A stretch of 64,000 nucleotides of DNA from Protaetiibacter mangrovi (GTDB taxonomy: Bacteria; Actinomycetota; Actinomycetes; Actinomycetales; Microbacteriaceae): positions 258,825-322,824 of the forward strand of contig NZ_JANTHX010000008.1 in assembly GCF_024752305.1 (NCBI RefSeq), written 5' to 3'. The notes beneath the pieces are model-generated. The model saw only the letters and a program-made list of their open reading frames with translations. It was not told where the DNA came from and ran no database searches. A program made the translations under genes and the position numbers. Below are positions 25,600-33,370 of this stretch, piece by piece (position 1 is the stretch's first letter; the number at the start of each line of letters is the position of its first letter).

Positions 25600-25902
25600 A
25601 TGCCCTGGGTCTACATCCTCCGCTGCGCCGACGGCAGCTACTACGTCGGCTCCACGACTCACCTCGAGTACCGCCTCTGGCAGCATCAGCAGGGCGAGGG
25701 TGCGGAGTACACCAAGCACCGACGTCCCGTGGAGCTCGCGTTCGCGCACGAGACCGAGACCGTCGGCGAAGCGTTCGGACTCGAGAAGCGGATCCAGGGC
25801 TGGGGTCGTGCGAAGCGGGAGGCTCTCATCCGCGGCGACTTCGACGCGCTGCCCGGGTTGGCGAGTCGACGGCGCCCCCGCGGCGACGGCCCTTCTCGGT
25901 GA
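25600..25902 (+). CDS. GIY-YIG nuclease-domain protein (UPF0213/YhbQ type)
   Basis: A 100-residue stand-alone GIY-YIG domain. WVYILRCADGSYYVGST is the GIY-YIG pair with its spacer, followed by the Arg of LEYRLWQHQQGEGAEYTKHRRP and the Glu region GEAFGLEKRIQGW. Such single-domain proteins are the YhbQ/UPF0213 family with uncertain DNA-related roles. The ATG at 25600 places the domain at the N-terminus as in relatives; the open frame upstream runs into the repeat. The gene lies between two copies of the 103-bp palindromic repeat, and its stop codon falls inside copy 2. Confidence 0.85.
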   Translation: MPWVYILRCADGSYYVGSTTHLEYRLWQHQQGEGAEYTKHRRPVELAFAHETETVGEAFGLEKRIQGWGRAKREALIRGDFDALPGLASRRRPRGDGPSR

Positions 25903-26000
25903 TCGAGGAGCGCCGCGAAGCGCCGCGTCTCGAGATCACCGGCCCAGCACCCGTCGGTGGTCTCGAGACGCGTGCGGCTGCGCCGCGCGCTCCTCGACCA
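25898..26000. repeat. 103-bp palindromic repeat, copy 2
   Basis: Second copy of the unit at 25433-25535, same orientation and same length. It overlaps the last 5 nt of the GIY-YIG gene and ends 12 nt before the stop of the convergent MocR gene, so it may also act as a bidirectional terminator. Confidence 0.85.
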
Positions 26001-26012
26001 CCTCGATTCGCG

Positions 26013-27341
26013 TCAGCTCGCGTTCTGGGCGACGGCGAGGGCCGCGCCCACCGTCGTCACGTCGTCGCGGAGCGCGCCCACGGTCACGCGGATGTGCGGC
26101 TCCTGCGTCTCGCCGAGCTGGAACGGCGTGCCCGCGGCCACGCGGATGCCGACCGCGGCGAGCTGCACCATGGCGGCGCGCTCGTCGGCCACCCGCATCC
26201 ACGCGTTGATGCCGTCGCCGCCCGCGAGCCAGCCGCCCGCCTCGCGCACCGCCTCGGCGAGCGCGGCCTGGCGCCCCGAGTAGGCCCAGCGCGCCTCCTC
26301 GACCTGCAGCGTCGACTCCGGATGGGTGAGCAGCTCGTGCAGGATCGCCTGCATCATGCGGCTCGTCCACCCCGGCCCGAGCAGCCGCCGCGCCACCACG
26401 CGATCGACGAGCGGCCGGGGACCGCCGATCGCCCCGATGCGCAGGTCGGGTCCGTGCGACTTCGAGAACGACCGCACGTGCAGCACCCGGTCCGGCAGCC
26501 AGGTCGCCAGGGTGACGTCGGGGGAGGAGCTGATGGCGCCCGAGTGATCGTCCTCGATCACGATGGCGTCCTGCGCGGTGCGGCTGCGGTCGAGGATGCC
26601 GGCGAGCGCCTCGGCGCGGGCCGGTGTCATCGAGATGCCGGTGGGGTTGTGGGCGCGCGGCTGCAGCAGCACGATCGCGGGCGTGGCGCCGAGCGCCGCG
26701 GCGAACGCCTCCGGTCGCATCCCCTCCGCGTCGAGCTCCACGCCGACGGGCTGCAGCCCGTAGTGGTCGAGCAGGTCGATGAACGGCGGGAACGTCGGGT
26801 TCTCGACGACGACGCGGTCGCCGAACCGCACGAGCGCGGCGAGGGCGCGGTCGATCGCGTCGAGCGCGCCGTTGAGCACCGTGATCGACTCGACGGGCGC
26901 GGGCCACATCTCGCGCAGCAGGTCGTGCAGCTCCGGGATGTCGGGCTTGGCCTGGTAGCTGGCGGTGTCGGCGCGCGCGCCGACGCGGGCGAGCGCGGGC
27001 CCGAGCGACGGCAGCAGATCGGGGTCCGGGGTGCCGCGGGAGAGGTCGAGGCGGGCGTCCTGCCGGCCGTCGAGTCCGCGGTAGCGGCGCGGCAGCCACT
27101 CGCGCGGTTCGGCGCGCACGAAGCTGCCGGACCTCCCGCGCGAGGTGATGAGCCCGGCGGAGGAGAGGGTCTGCCAGGCGTGGCTCACGGTGGCCGGCGA
27201 GACCCCGAGTTCGGCCGCGAGCTCGCGCACGGTGGGCAGGCGGTCGCCCGGCGCGAGGTCGCCCGTCGTGATGAGACGCGCGATCCCGGTGGCGATCCCG
27301 TGGGGGGATCGCTCCTGGATGGAGAGGGCTACCGACTTCAC
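26013..27341 (-). CDS. MocR/PdxR-type regulator (GntR HTH plus aminotransferase domain)
   Basis: A 442-residue two-domain protein. Residues about 10-75 form a GntR winged helix (LAPGDRLPTVRELAAELGVSPATVSHAWQTL). The rest is a class I aminotransferase-like domain with VLNGALDAIDRALAAL, PRAHNPTGISMT and the PLP lysine K294 in RSFSKSHGPDLRIG. MocR proteins usually sense PLP with an amino compound and activate a divergent operon. Here the divergent operon degrades pyrimidines to beta-alanine-type products, so an amino-acid product or intermediate is a likely effector. Three ACGTC boxes in the shared promoter are candidate sites. Confidence 0.88.
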   Translation of the reverse strand: MKSVALSIQERSPHGIATGIARLITTGDLAPGDRLPTVRELAAELGVSPATVSHAWQTLSSAGLITSRGRSGSFVRAEPREWLPRRYRGLDGRQDARLDLSRGTPDPDLLPSLGPALARVGARADTASYQAKPDIPELHDLLREMWPAPVESITVLNGALDAIDRALAALVRFGDRVVVENPTFPPFIDLLDHYGLQPVGVELDAEGMRPEAFAAALGATPAIVLLQPRAHNPTGISMTPARAEALAGILDRSRTAQDAIVIEDDHSGAISSSPDVTLATWLPDRVLHVRSFSKSHGPDLRIGAIGGPRPLVDRVVARRLLGPGWTSRMMQAILHELLTHPESTLQVEEARWAYSGRQAALAEAVREAGGWLAGGDGINAWMRVADERAAMVQLAAVGIRVAAGTPFQLGETQEPHIRVTVGALRDDVTTVGAALAVAQNAS

Positions 27342-27438
27342 TCAAACCGCCGTAGTTTTACGCCTACGTCACAGTGCGTAACGTCAGAGAAATGTTTACG
27401 TCCAAAGATAACAAAAAGCAACATCGAGGAGACACTGC
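27342..27438. promoter_or_regulatory. Divergent promoter region of the pyrimidine catabolic locus with ACGTC boxes
   Basis: A 97-bp AT-rich island between the MocR gene and the catabolic operon. ACGTC occurs as direct repeats at 27366-27370, 27381-27385 and 27398-27402, spaced 15 and 17 nt; TACGTCACAG and AACGTCAGAG show the extended box. A -10-like AAAGAT is near 27404 and a GAGGAG ribosome-binding site lies just before the nitrilase ATG. Direct repeats are the usual MocR target form. Confidence 0.55.
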
Positions 27439-28287
27439 ATGACCGTCGTACGCGCCGCCATCAGCCAGACCACCTGGACGGGCGACAAGGCATCCATGCT
27501 CGACAAGCACGAGGGCTTCCTCCGCGATGCGGCCGCCGACGGCGCCCAGCTGATGTGCTTCCAGGAGCTCTTCTACGGCCCGTACTTCGGCATCACGCAG
27601 GACAAGAAGTACTACCGCTACGCCGAGCCGGCCGACGGTCCGATCGTGCAGCGCTTCGCCGCGATCGCGAAGGAGCTCGGGGTGGTCACGATCCTCCCCA
27701 TCTACGAGGAGGAGCAGACGGGCGTCTACTACAACACCACGGTCGTGGTCGACGCCGACGGGTCGATCCTCGGCAAGTACCGCAAGATCCACATCCCGCA
27801 CGTCGAGAAGTTCTGGGAGAAGTTCTACTTCCGTCCCGGCAACCTCGGCTACCCCGTGTTCGAGACGGCCGTCGGCTCGGTCGGCACCTACATCTGCTAC
27901 GACCGCCACTTCCCCGAGGGTTGGCGCGAGTACGGGCTCCGGGGCGCGCACATCGTCTGCAACCCGAACGCCACCAAGCCCGGCCTGTCGAACCGCCTGT
28001 GGGAGGTCGAGGGACCGGCCGCCGCGGTCGCCAACGGCTACTTCGTGCTGCAGCCCAACCGCGTCGGACGCGAGGACAACGAGTACGGCGACGACGCGGT
28101 CGACTTCTACGGCACATCCAATGTGATCGACCCGCGCGGCAACTTCGTCGGCGAGCGCGGATCGGGCACCCATGAGGAGCTGCTCGTGCGCGATCTGCAG
28201 ATGGACCTCGTGCAGGAGATGCGCGACGACTGGCAGTTCTACCGGGACCGCCGCCCCGACACCTACACCGACATCGCGAAGCCGTAG
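27439..28287 (+). CDS. Beta-ureidopropionase / N-carbamoyl amidohydrolase (nitrilase family)
   Basis: A 282-residue carbon-nitrogen hydrolase, with the Glu-Lys-Cys triad at E43 (CFQELFYGPYF), K116 (KYRKIHIPHVEKFWEKFYF) and C153 (TYICYDRHFPEGWREYG). The sequence around the triad resembles beta-ureidopropionase and plant-type N-carbamoylputrescine amidase. Next to dihydropyrimidinase, hydrolysis of N-carbamoyl-beta-alanine to beta-alanine, CO2 and ammonia is the expected reaction. First gene of the catabolic operon, with a good ribosome-binding site. Its TAG stop is also the start of a 43-bp palindromic element. Confidence 0.9.
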   Translation: MTVVRAAISQTTWTGDKASMLDKHEGFLRDAAADGAQLMCFQELFYGPYFGITQDKKYYRYAEPADGPIVQRFAAIAKELGVVTILPIYEEEQTGVYYNTTVVVDADGSILGKYRKIHIPHVEKFWEKFYFRPGNLGYPVFETAVGSVGTYICYDRHFPEGWREYGLRGAHIVCNPNATKPGLSNRLWEVEGPAAAVANGYFVLQPNRVGREDNEYGDDAVDFYGTSNVIDPRGNFVGERGSGTHEELLVRDLQMDLVQEMRDDWQFYRDRRPDTYTDIAKP

Positions 28288-28327
28288 ACATGTCTATGGC
28301 CGCTCAGACGCCCGCGCGCGGGTGTCC
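28285..28327 (+). repeat. 43-bp bipartite palindromic element, copy 1
   Basis: A 12-bp palindrome TAGACATGTCTA (28285-28296), a 9-nt spacer and a 22-bp imperfect palindrome ending GGGTGTCC (28306-28327). The same 12-9-22 layout recurs at 52531, 58439 and, inverted, 59241. Here it lies inside an operon; its first three bases are the stop codon of the upstream gene. Confidence 0.85.
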
Positions 28328-28363
28328 CTGTGCTCGTAAAACCGTCCAAGGAGGGACCAACTG

Positions 28364-29797
28364 ATGGCGACCACACTCATCACGGGCGGCACGGTCGTGT
28401 CGGCCACCGGACGCAGCCGGGCCGACGTGCTCATCGACGGCGAGACGATCGTCGCGGTGCTGGCTCCCGGCTCGCAGCTGCTCGGCACCGACCTTCGCCA
28501 GGGCGTCGACACGGTCGTCGACGCCACCGGCAAGTACGTCATCCCGGGTGGCGTCGACGCGCACACCCACTTCGAGCTGCCGTTCGGCGGCACCGAGGCA
28601 TCCGACACCTTCGAGTCGGGCACCCGCGCCGCCGCCTGGGGCGGCACCACCTCGGTCATCGACTTCGCGGTGCAGACCACCGGCACCAGGGTGCAGGACG
28701 GGCTCGCGAAGTGGCACGAGAAGGCGGCCGGCAACTGCGCCATCGACTACGGCTTCCACCAGATCATGGGCGGCGTCGACGAGGACTCCCTCCAGGCGAT
28801 GAAGGGCTTCGTCGACGAGGGCATCACGAGCTACAAGATGTTCATGGCCTACCCCGGCGTCTTCTACTCGGATGACGGCCAGATCCTGCGCGCGATGCAG
28901 ACGGCGGCAGACCTGGGCCTCCTCACGATGATGCACGCCGAGAACGGTCCCGCGATCGACGTGCTCGCCGCGCAGCTCGCCGAGGCCGGCAAGACGACCC
29001 CGTACTACCACGGCATCGCGCGCGCCTGGCAGATGGAGGAGGAGGCCACCCACCGGGCGATCATGCTCGGCAACCTGACGGGTGCGCCGCTCTACGTCGT
29101 GCACGTCAGCGCCAAGCAGGCCGTCGAGCAGCTCGCCTGGGCCCGCGACAAGGGTCAGAACGTGTTCGGCGAGACCTGCCCGCAGTACCTCTACCTCTCG
29201 CTCGAGGAGCAGCTCGGCGCCTCGAGCGACGAGTGGGGCGCGTTCGAGGGCGCCAAGTGGGTGTGCTCGACGCCGCTGCGCTCCCGCGAGGAGGGCCACC
29301 AGGACCACATGTGGCAGGCGCTGCGCACGAACGACCTGCAGATGGTCTCGACCGACCACTGCCCGTTCTGCATGAAGGGTCAGAAGGAGCTCGGGAAGGA
29401 CGACTTCCGCAAGATCCCGAACGGCATCGGCTCGATCGAGCACCGCATGGACCTCATGTACCAGGGCGTCGTGACGGGCGAGATCACCCTCGAGCGCTGG
29501 GTCGAGCTCACCTCGACGACGCCGGCGCGCATGTTCGGCATGTACGGCAAGAAGGGCGTCATCCAGCCCGGCGCCGACGGCGACATCGTCGTGTACGACC
29601 CGAACGGTCACACCTCGATCTCGGCCGCCACCCACCACATGAACATGGACCACTCGGCGTGGGAGGGCTTCGAGATCGACGGTCACGTCGACACCGTGCT
29701 CAGCCGCGGCAAGGTCATCGTCGACGACGGCCGGTACCTCGGCGCCAAGGGCGACGGGCGCTTCATCAAGCGCGGCCTGACCCAGTACCTGATCTGA
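28364..29797 (+). CDS. hydA: Dihydropyrimidinase (D-hydantoinase)
   Basis: A 477-residue cyclic amidohydrolase that opens dihydrouracil, dihydrothymine or 5-substituted hydantoins to N-carbamoyl amino acids. The binuclear zinc site is complete: H67 and H69 (GVDAHTHFELPF), carbamylated K158 (TSYKMFMAYPG), H191 (MMHAENG), H247 (VHVSAKQ) and D331 (STDHCPF). Length and motifs match bacterial dihydropyrimidinases. It follows the ureidopropionase gene after a 43-bp palindromic element and precedes a luciferase-like oxidoreductase by 14 nt. GGAGGGACCAACTG upstream supports the ATG. Confidence 0.95.
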   Translation: MATTLITGGTVVSATGRSRADVLIDGETIVAVLAPGSQLLGTDLRQGVDTVVDATGKYVIPGGVDAHTHFELPFGGTEASDTFESGTRAAAWGGTTSVIDFAVQTTGTRVQDGLAKWHEKAAGNCAIDYGFHQIMGGVDEDSLQAMKGFVDEGITSYKMFMAYPGVFYSDDGQILRAMQTAADLGLLTMMHAENGPAIDVLAAQLAEAGKTTPYYHGIARAWQMEEEATHRAIMLGNLTGAPLYVVHVSAKQAVEQLAWARDKGQNVFGETCPQYLYLSLEEQLGASSDEWGAFEGAKWVCSTPLRSREEGHQDHMWQALRTNDLQMVSTDHCPFCMKGQKELGKDDFRKIPNGIGSIEHRMDLMYQGVVTGEITLERWVELTSTTPARMFGMYGKKGVIQPGADGDIVVYDPNGHTSISAATHHMNMDHSAWEGFEIDGHVDTVLSRGKVIVDDGRYLGAKGDGRFIKRGLTQYLI

Positions 29798-29811
29798 ACG
29801 GACACCAGCAC

Positions 29812-30828
29812 ATGGATTTCGGAGCAGTACTCCAGACCAACCCGCCCGCCAGCCGCACGGTTCATCTCGCCAAGCTCGCCGAGCAGTACGGCTTCAGCCA
29901 CGTCTGGACCTTCGACTCGCACATCCTCTGGCAGGAGCCGTACGTCATCTACAGCCAGATCCTCGCGGAGACCCGCAAGGTGAAGGTGGGCCCGTTCGTC
30001 ACCAATCCGGCGACCCGCGACTGGACGGTCACCGCATCCGTCTTCGCGACGCTCAACGAGATGTACGGCAACCGCACGATCGTGGGCATCGGCCGCGGCG
30101 ACTCGGCGGTGCGCGTCACGAACGGCAAGCCGACGACCCTCGCCGAGCTGCGCGAGTCGATCCACGTCATCCGCGAGCTCGGAAACAGCCGCGCGGTCGA
30201 CTACCACGGCTCGACGCTGCAGTTCCCGTGGTCCGAGGGCTCGGAGCTCGAGGTGTGGGTGGCCGCCTACGGGCCGCTCGCGCTCAAGCTCACGGGCGAG
30301 GTGGGTGACGGCTTCATCCTGCAGCTCGCGGATGTCGACATCGCCAAGTGGATGATCAAGACGGTGCGCGACGCCGCCGAGCAGGCCGGGCGCGACCCCG
30401 ACGAGATCACCTTCTGCGTCGCGGCGCCGTTCTACATCGGCGACGACTGGGAGCACATGCGCGAGCAGTGCCGCTGGTTCGGCGGCATGGTGGGCAACCA
30501 CGTCGCCGACGTCGTCGCCAAGTACGGCGCCGACGGCAGCGTGCCGAAGGCGCTCACCGACTACATCGAGGGCCGCACCGGCTACGACTACAACTCGCAC
30601 GGCAAGGCGCACAACGACCACGTCGACTTCGTGCCCGACGAGATCGTCGACCGTTTCTGTCTGCTCGGCACCGCGCAGGACCACATCGAGAAGCTCGAGG
30701 AGCTGAAGTCGATCGGCGTGCACCAGTTCGCCGGCTACCTGCAGCACGACAACAAGGAGGAGACCCTCCGCGTGTACGGCGAGACCGTCATCCCCGCGCT
30801 CCGCGAGACGGTGACGGCCAAGTCGTGA
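29812..30828 (+). CDS. Luciferase-like (F420- or FMN-dependent) oxidoreductase of the pyrimidine locus
   Basis: A 338-residue luciferase-like monooxygenase-fold protein resembling the CPS_4155 family (TIGR03842, from memory), which is often found beside dihydropyrimidinases. Visible motifs are MDFGAVLQTNPPASR, FSHVWTFDSHILWQEPY, GPFVTNPATRDWTVTAS, GIGRGDSAVRVTNGKP and EVWVAAYGPLALKLTGEVGDG. The catabolic locus contains no dihydropyrimidine dehydrogenase, so this enzyme may supply the missing redox step: reduction of uracil/thymine, or an oxidation of the imported substrate. Its stop overlaps the start of the permease gene. Cofactor not proven; F420 is available in this organism. Confidence 0.87.
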   Translation: MDFGAVLQTNPPASRTVHLAKLAEQYGFSHVWTFDSHILWQEPYVIYSQILAETRKVKVGPFVTNPATRDWTVTASVFATLNEMYGNRTIVGIGRGDSAVRVTNGKPTTLAELRESIHVIRELGNSRAVDYHGSTLQFPWSEGSELEVWVAAYGPLALKLTGEVGDGFILQLADVDIAKWMIKTVRDAAEQAGRDPDEITFCVAAPFYIGDDWEHMREQCRWFGGMVGNHVADVVAKYGADGSVPKALTDYIEGRTGYDYNSHGKAHNDHVDFVPDEIVDRFCLLGTAQDHIEKLEELKSIGVHQFAGYLQHDNKEETLRVYGETVIPALRETVTAKS

Positions 30829-31745
30829 CGTCGGGTCGGGCTCAGGGCGGCGCCGCGCGCCGCTGGGTTCCGGTCGCCTGGGGAGCGGCGGGCATCGTCG
30901 CGGTCGCGCTGCTCTGGGAGCTCTACAAGTTCGTCGGGCCCTCCGAGGGCGTCGTGATCGGGCAGGTCGAGGGCGAGGCGGGATCGGGGGTGCTGATCCT
31001 GCCGCGCACCCACGACCGCGCCATGCCGCACATCTGGACGATGATCGGGCGCCTGTTCGAGCCGACGAGCGGCGGCTCGACCCCGCCGCTGTTCGTCTCC
31101 GTCGCGCAGGCCGCCCTGCTGAGTCTCGGCATCGCGGCGGTCGGCTGGCTGATCGGCGTCGCGGTCGGGATGCTGCTCGGGCTCGTGATGCAGCGCTGGA
31201 AGCTGCTCGAGTGGGGTCTGCTGCCCTGGATCGTCGTCAGCCAGATCGTGCCCCTCATCGCCTTCGCCCCGGTCGTCAACGCGATCGGCAACCAGATCGA
31301 CCGCGGGGGCACCCCGTGGCCGCAGTGGCTGTCGGTCGCGGTGATCGCCTCGTATCTGGCGTTCTTCCCCGTCGCGGTGGGGGTGCTGCGCGGGCTCGAG
31401 GCGCCCGACCGCATCCACCTCGACCTCATGCGCAGCTACGCGGCGGGCTACTGGCCGACGCTGCTGCGGCTGCGGCTGCCGGCATCCGTGCCGCACCTGC
31501 TGCCCGCCCTGCGCCTCGCCGCCGCGAACGCCGTGCTCGGCGCGGTCGTCGCCGAGGTGTCGATCGGCATGCGCGGCGGCATCGGCCGCATGCTCATCCA
31601 GCTCGCCGGTCAGGCGTCGAGCGACCCGGCCGCCCCCTGGGGGCCGATGTTCGGGTCGATCGTGCTCGGCCTCATCGCCGCCGGCTCGGTCGCGCTCATC
31701 GGACTCGGGCTCAAGAACTACCGCAGAGGAGAGGCGACGGCATGA
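30825..31745 (+). CDS. ABC importer permease 1 (SsuC/ThiX-like)
   Basis: A 306-residue permease of the binding-protein-dependent importer type, with about six membrane helices and the EAA-like loop DLMRSYAAGYWPTLLRLRLPASVPHLLPALRLAAANAV. An insert before the first periplasmic loop (VIGQVEGEAGSGVLILPRTHD) is longer than usual. GTG overlaps the previous stop by 3 nt. Part of a four-gene importer with a second, different permease, so the transporter probably has a heterodimeric membrane core, as in thiamine-precursor and riboflavin-type importers with NMT1-like binding proteins. Confidence 0.88.
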   Translation: MTSGRAQGGAARRWVPVAWGAAGIVAVALLWELYKFVGPSEGVVIGQVEGEAGSGVLILPRTHDRAMPHIWTMIGRLFEPTSGGSTPPLFVSVAQAALLSLGIAAVGWLIGVAVGMLLGLVMQRWKLLEWGLLPWIVVSQIVPLIAFAPVVNAIGNQIDRGGTPWPQWLSVAVIASYLAFFPVAVGVLRGLEAPDRIHLDLMRSYAAGYWPTLLRLRLPASVPHLLPALRLAAANAVLGAVVAEVSIGMRGGIGRMLIQLAGQASSDPAAPWGPMFGSIVLGLIAAGSVALIGLGLKNYRRGEATA

Positions 31746-32551
31746 CCGCCACCACCCCCACCACCGACCTCGCAGTCCAGGCCACCGGCGTCGGCAAGGT
31801 CTTCCCGACGAAGGCGGGCGACGTCGCCGCGCTCACCGAGGTCGAGCTCGAGGTGAAGGCCGGCGAGTTCGTCTCGCTCATCGGCCCGTCTGGATGCGGC
31901 AAGTCGACCCTGCTGCGCCTCATCGCCGATCTCGACCAGGCGAGCTCCGGCGAGCTCACGATCTTCGGCAAGCCGGCCCGGCGCGCCCGCATCGACCAGG
32001 ACTACGGCATCGCCTTCCAGCAGGCCGGTCTGCTGCCCTGGCGCACCGTCGCCGCGAACATCGGGCTGCCGCTCGAGCTGCACAAGGTCGGGAAGGCGGA
32101 GCGCGACGCCCGCGTCGCCGAGCTCGCCGAACTCGTCGGGCTCACCGACTTCGTCGACCGGTATCCCGACCAGCTCTCGGGCGGCATGCAGCAGCGCGTC
32201 GCCATCGCGCGGTCGCTCGCGGCGCGCCCGAAGCTGCTGCTCATGGACGAGCCGTTCGGCGCGCTCGACGAGATGACCCGCGAGTACCTGCAGGGCGAGC
32301 TCACCCGCATCGCCGCCGAGACGGGTGCGGCCGTGGTGTTCGTGACCCACTCGATCCCGGAGGCGGTGTTCCTCTCCGACCGCGTCGTCGTGATGAGCCC
32401 GCGGCCCGGACGCATCACCGACGTCATCGAGACGGGCCTCGGCGAGGTGCGCGACGAGGCGCTGCGCGAGAGCCCGGCGTACTTCGAGAAGGTCACCGCG
32501 GTGCGCGAGGCGCTCCACGGCACCAAGGTCGAGAGGGCGAACGAGCGATGA
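31742..32551 (+). CDS. ABC importer ATP-binding protein
   Basis: A 269-residue ATPase of the nitrate/sulfonate/taurine/pyrimidine importer group. It has Walker A GPSGCGKSTLLRLIA, Q-loop IAFQQAGLLPWRTVAANIGLPL, signature YPDQLSGGMQQRVAIARSLA, Walker B LLLMDEPFGALDEMTR and H-loop VFVTHSIPEAVFLSDRVVVMSPRPGRI, which is the family-typical C-terminal run. It sits between two permease genes, overlapping both by 4 nt. It should energise uptake of a pyrimidine-like compound in this locus. Confidence 0.93.
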   Translation: MTATTPTTDLAVQATGVGKVFPTKAGDVAALTEVELEVKAGEFVSLIGPSGCGKSTLLRLIADLDQASSGELTIFGKPARRARIDQDYGIAFQQAGLLPWRTVAANIGLPLELHKVGKAERDARVAELAELVGLTDFVDRYPDQLSGGMQQRVAIARSLAARPKLLLMDEPFGALDEMTREYLQGELTRIAAETGAAVVFVTHSIPEAVFLSDRVVVMSPRPGRITDVIETGLGEVRDEALRESPAYFEKVTAVREALHGTKVERANER

Positions 32552-33312
32552 GTGCGGCGTTGCCGAGCTGGCTCCGCGTCGTCTCCCCGATCGCGGTGGG
32601 ACTGCTCATCGTGGTGGCGTGGACGCTCTACGTGCAGTTCGGCGACGCTCCGCGCGCGCTCCCCAGCCCGATCGCGATCGGGCAGGAGTTCGTGCTGCGC
32701 TGGGGCATCATCTGGGACGACATGCTGGTCACCGGCACGAACGCCGCCATCGGCCTCACGGTCGGCGCCGTGCTCGCGGTGATCCTCGCCGGACTCGCGG
32801 CCGCGTGGCGTCCCGTCGACGGGATGCTGGCCCCGCTGGTCGCCGCGCTCGCCGTCATCCCGATCGTCGCGATCACCCCGATCCTCAACACCATGTTCGG
32901 CGCGTCCAGCCAGTTCGGCCGTGCGGCGGTCGCGACGATCGCCGCGTTCATCCCGGTGTTCGTCAACGTGCTGCGGGGGCTGCGGCAGACCCGTCCGGTG
33001 CACCGCGACGTCATGCGCGCCTCCGCCGCGACGAGTGCTCAGACGTTCCGGATGCTGACCCTGCCGACCGCGGTGCCGTACCTCATGACGGGTCTCCGGG
33101 TCGCCGGGTCGCTCGCCGTGATCGCGGCGCTCGTCGCCGAGTACTTCGGCGGACCCTCCGACGGCATCGGCACCTCCATCGCGACGTACGCGAAATCCGG
33201 CCGGGCGGCACTCGCCTGGGCCTACGTCGGCGGTGGCATCCTCATCGGCCTCGTGTTCTTCCTGGTCACCGCGCTCCTCGAGCGACTGGTGACGAGGCAT
33301 GCGCCGGCGTGA
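32548..33312 (+). CDS. ABC importer permease 2 (SsuC/ThiX-like)
   Basis: A 254-residue permease with about six membrane helices and the EAA-like loop RDVMRASAATSAQTFRMLTLPTAVPYLMTGLRVAGSLAVIAALVAEYFGG cut into its characteristic parts (MRASAAT, LPTAVPYLMTGLRVA, VAEYFGG). It is only distantly similar to permease 1, supporting a heterodimeric transporter. ATG overlaps the ATPase stop as ATGA-type coupling. It is followed 58 nt later by the binding-protein gene. Confidence 0.9.
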   Translation: MSAALPSWLRVVSPIAVGLLIVVAWTLYVQFGDAPRALPSPIAIGQEFVLRWGIIWDDMLVTGTNAAIGLTVGAVLAVILAGLAAAWRPVDGMLAPLVAALAVIPIVAITPILNTMFGASSQFGRAAVATIAAFIPVFVNVLRGLRQTRPVHRDVMRASAATSAQTFRMLTLPTAVPYLMTGLRVAGSLAVIAALVAEYFGGPSDGIGTSIATYAKSGRAALAWAYVGGGILIGLVFFLVTALLERLVTRHAPA

Positions 33313-33370
33313 CCGGCATCCGCACCACCCCCTGCACCATCTCGATCACCACGAAACGAAAGGGAACAGC

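Noticed and set aside
25433-26000. Composite transposon or integron around the GIY-YIG gene
   Set aside because: There is no transposase or integrase, and the repeats are palindromic intergenic units, not insertion-sequence ends.
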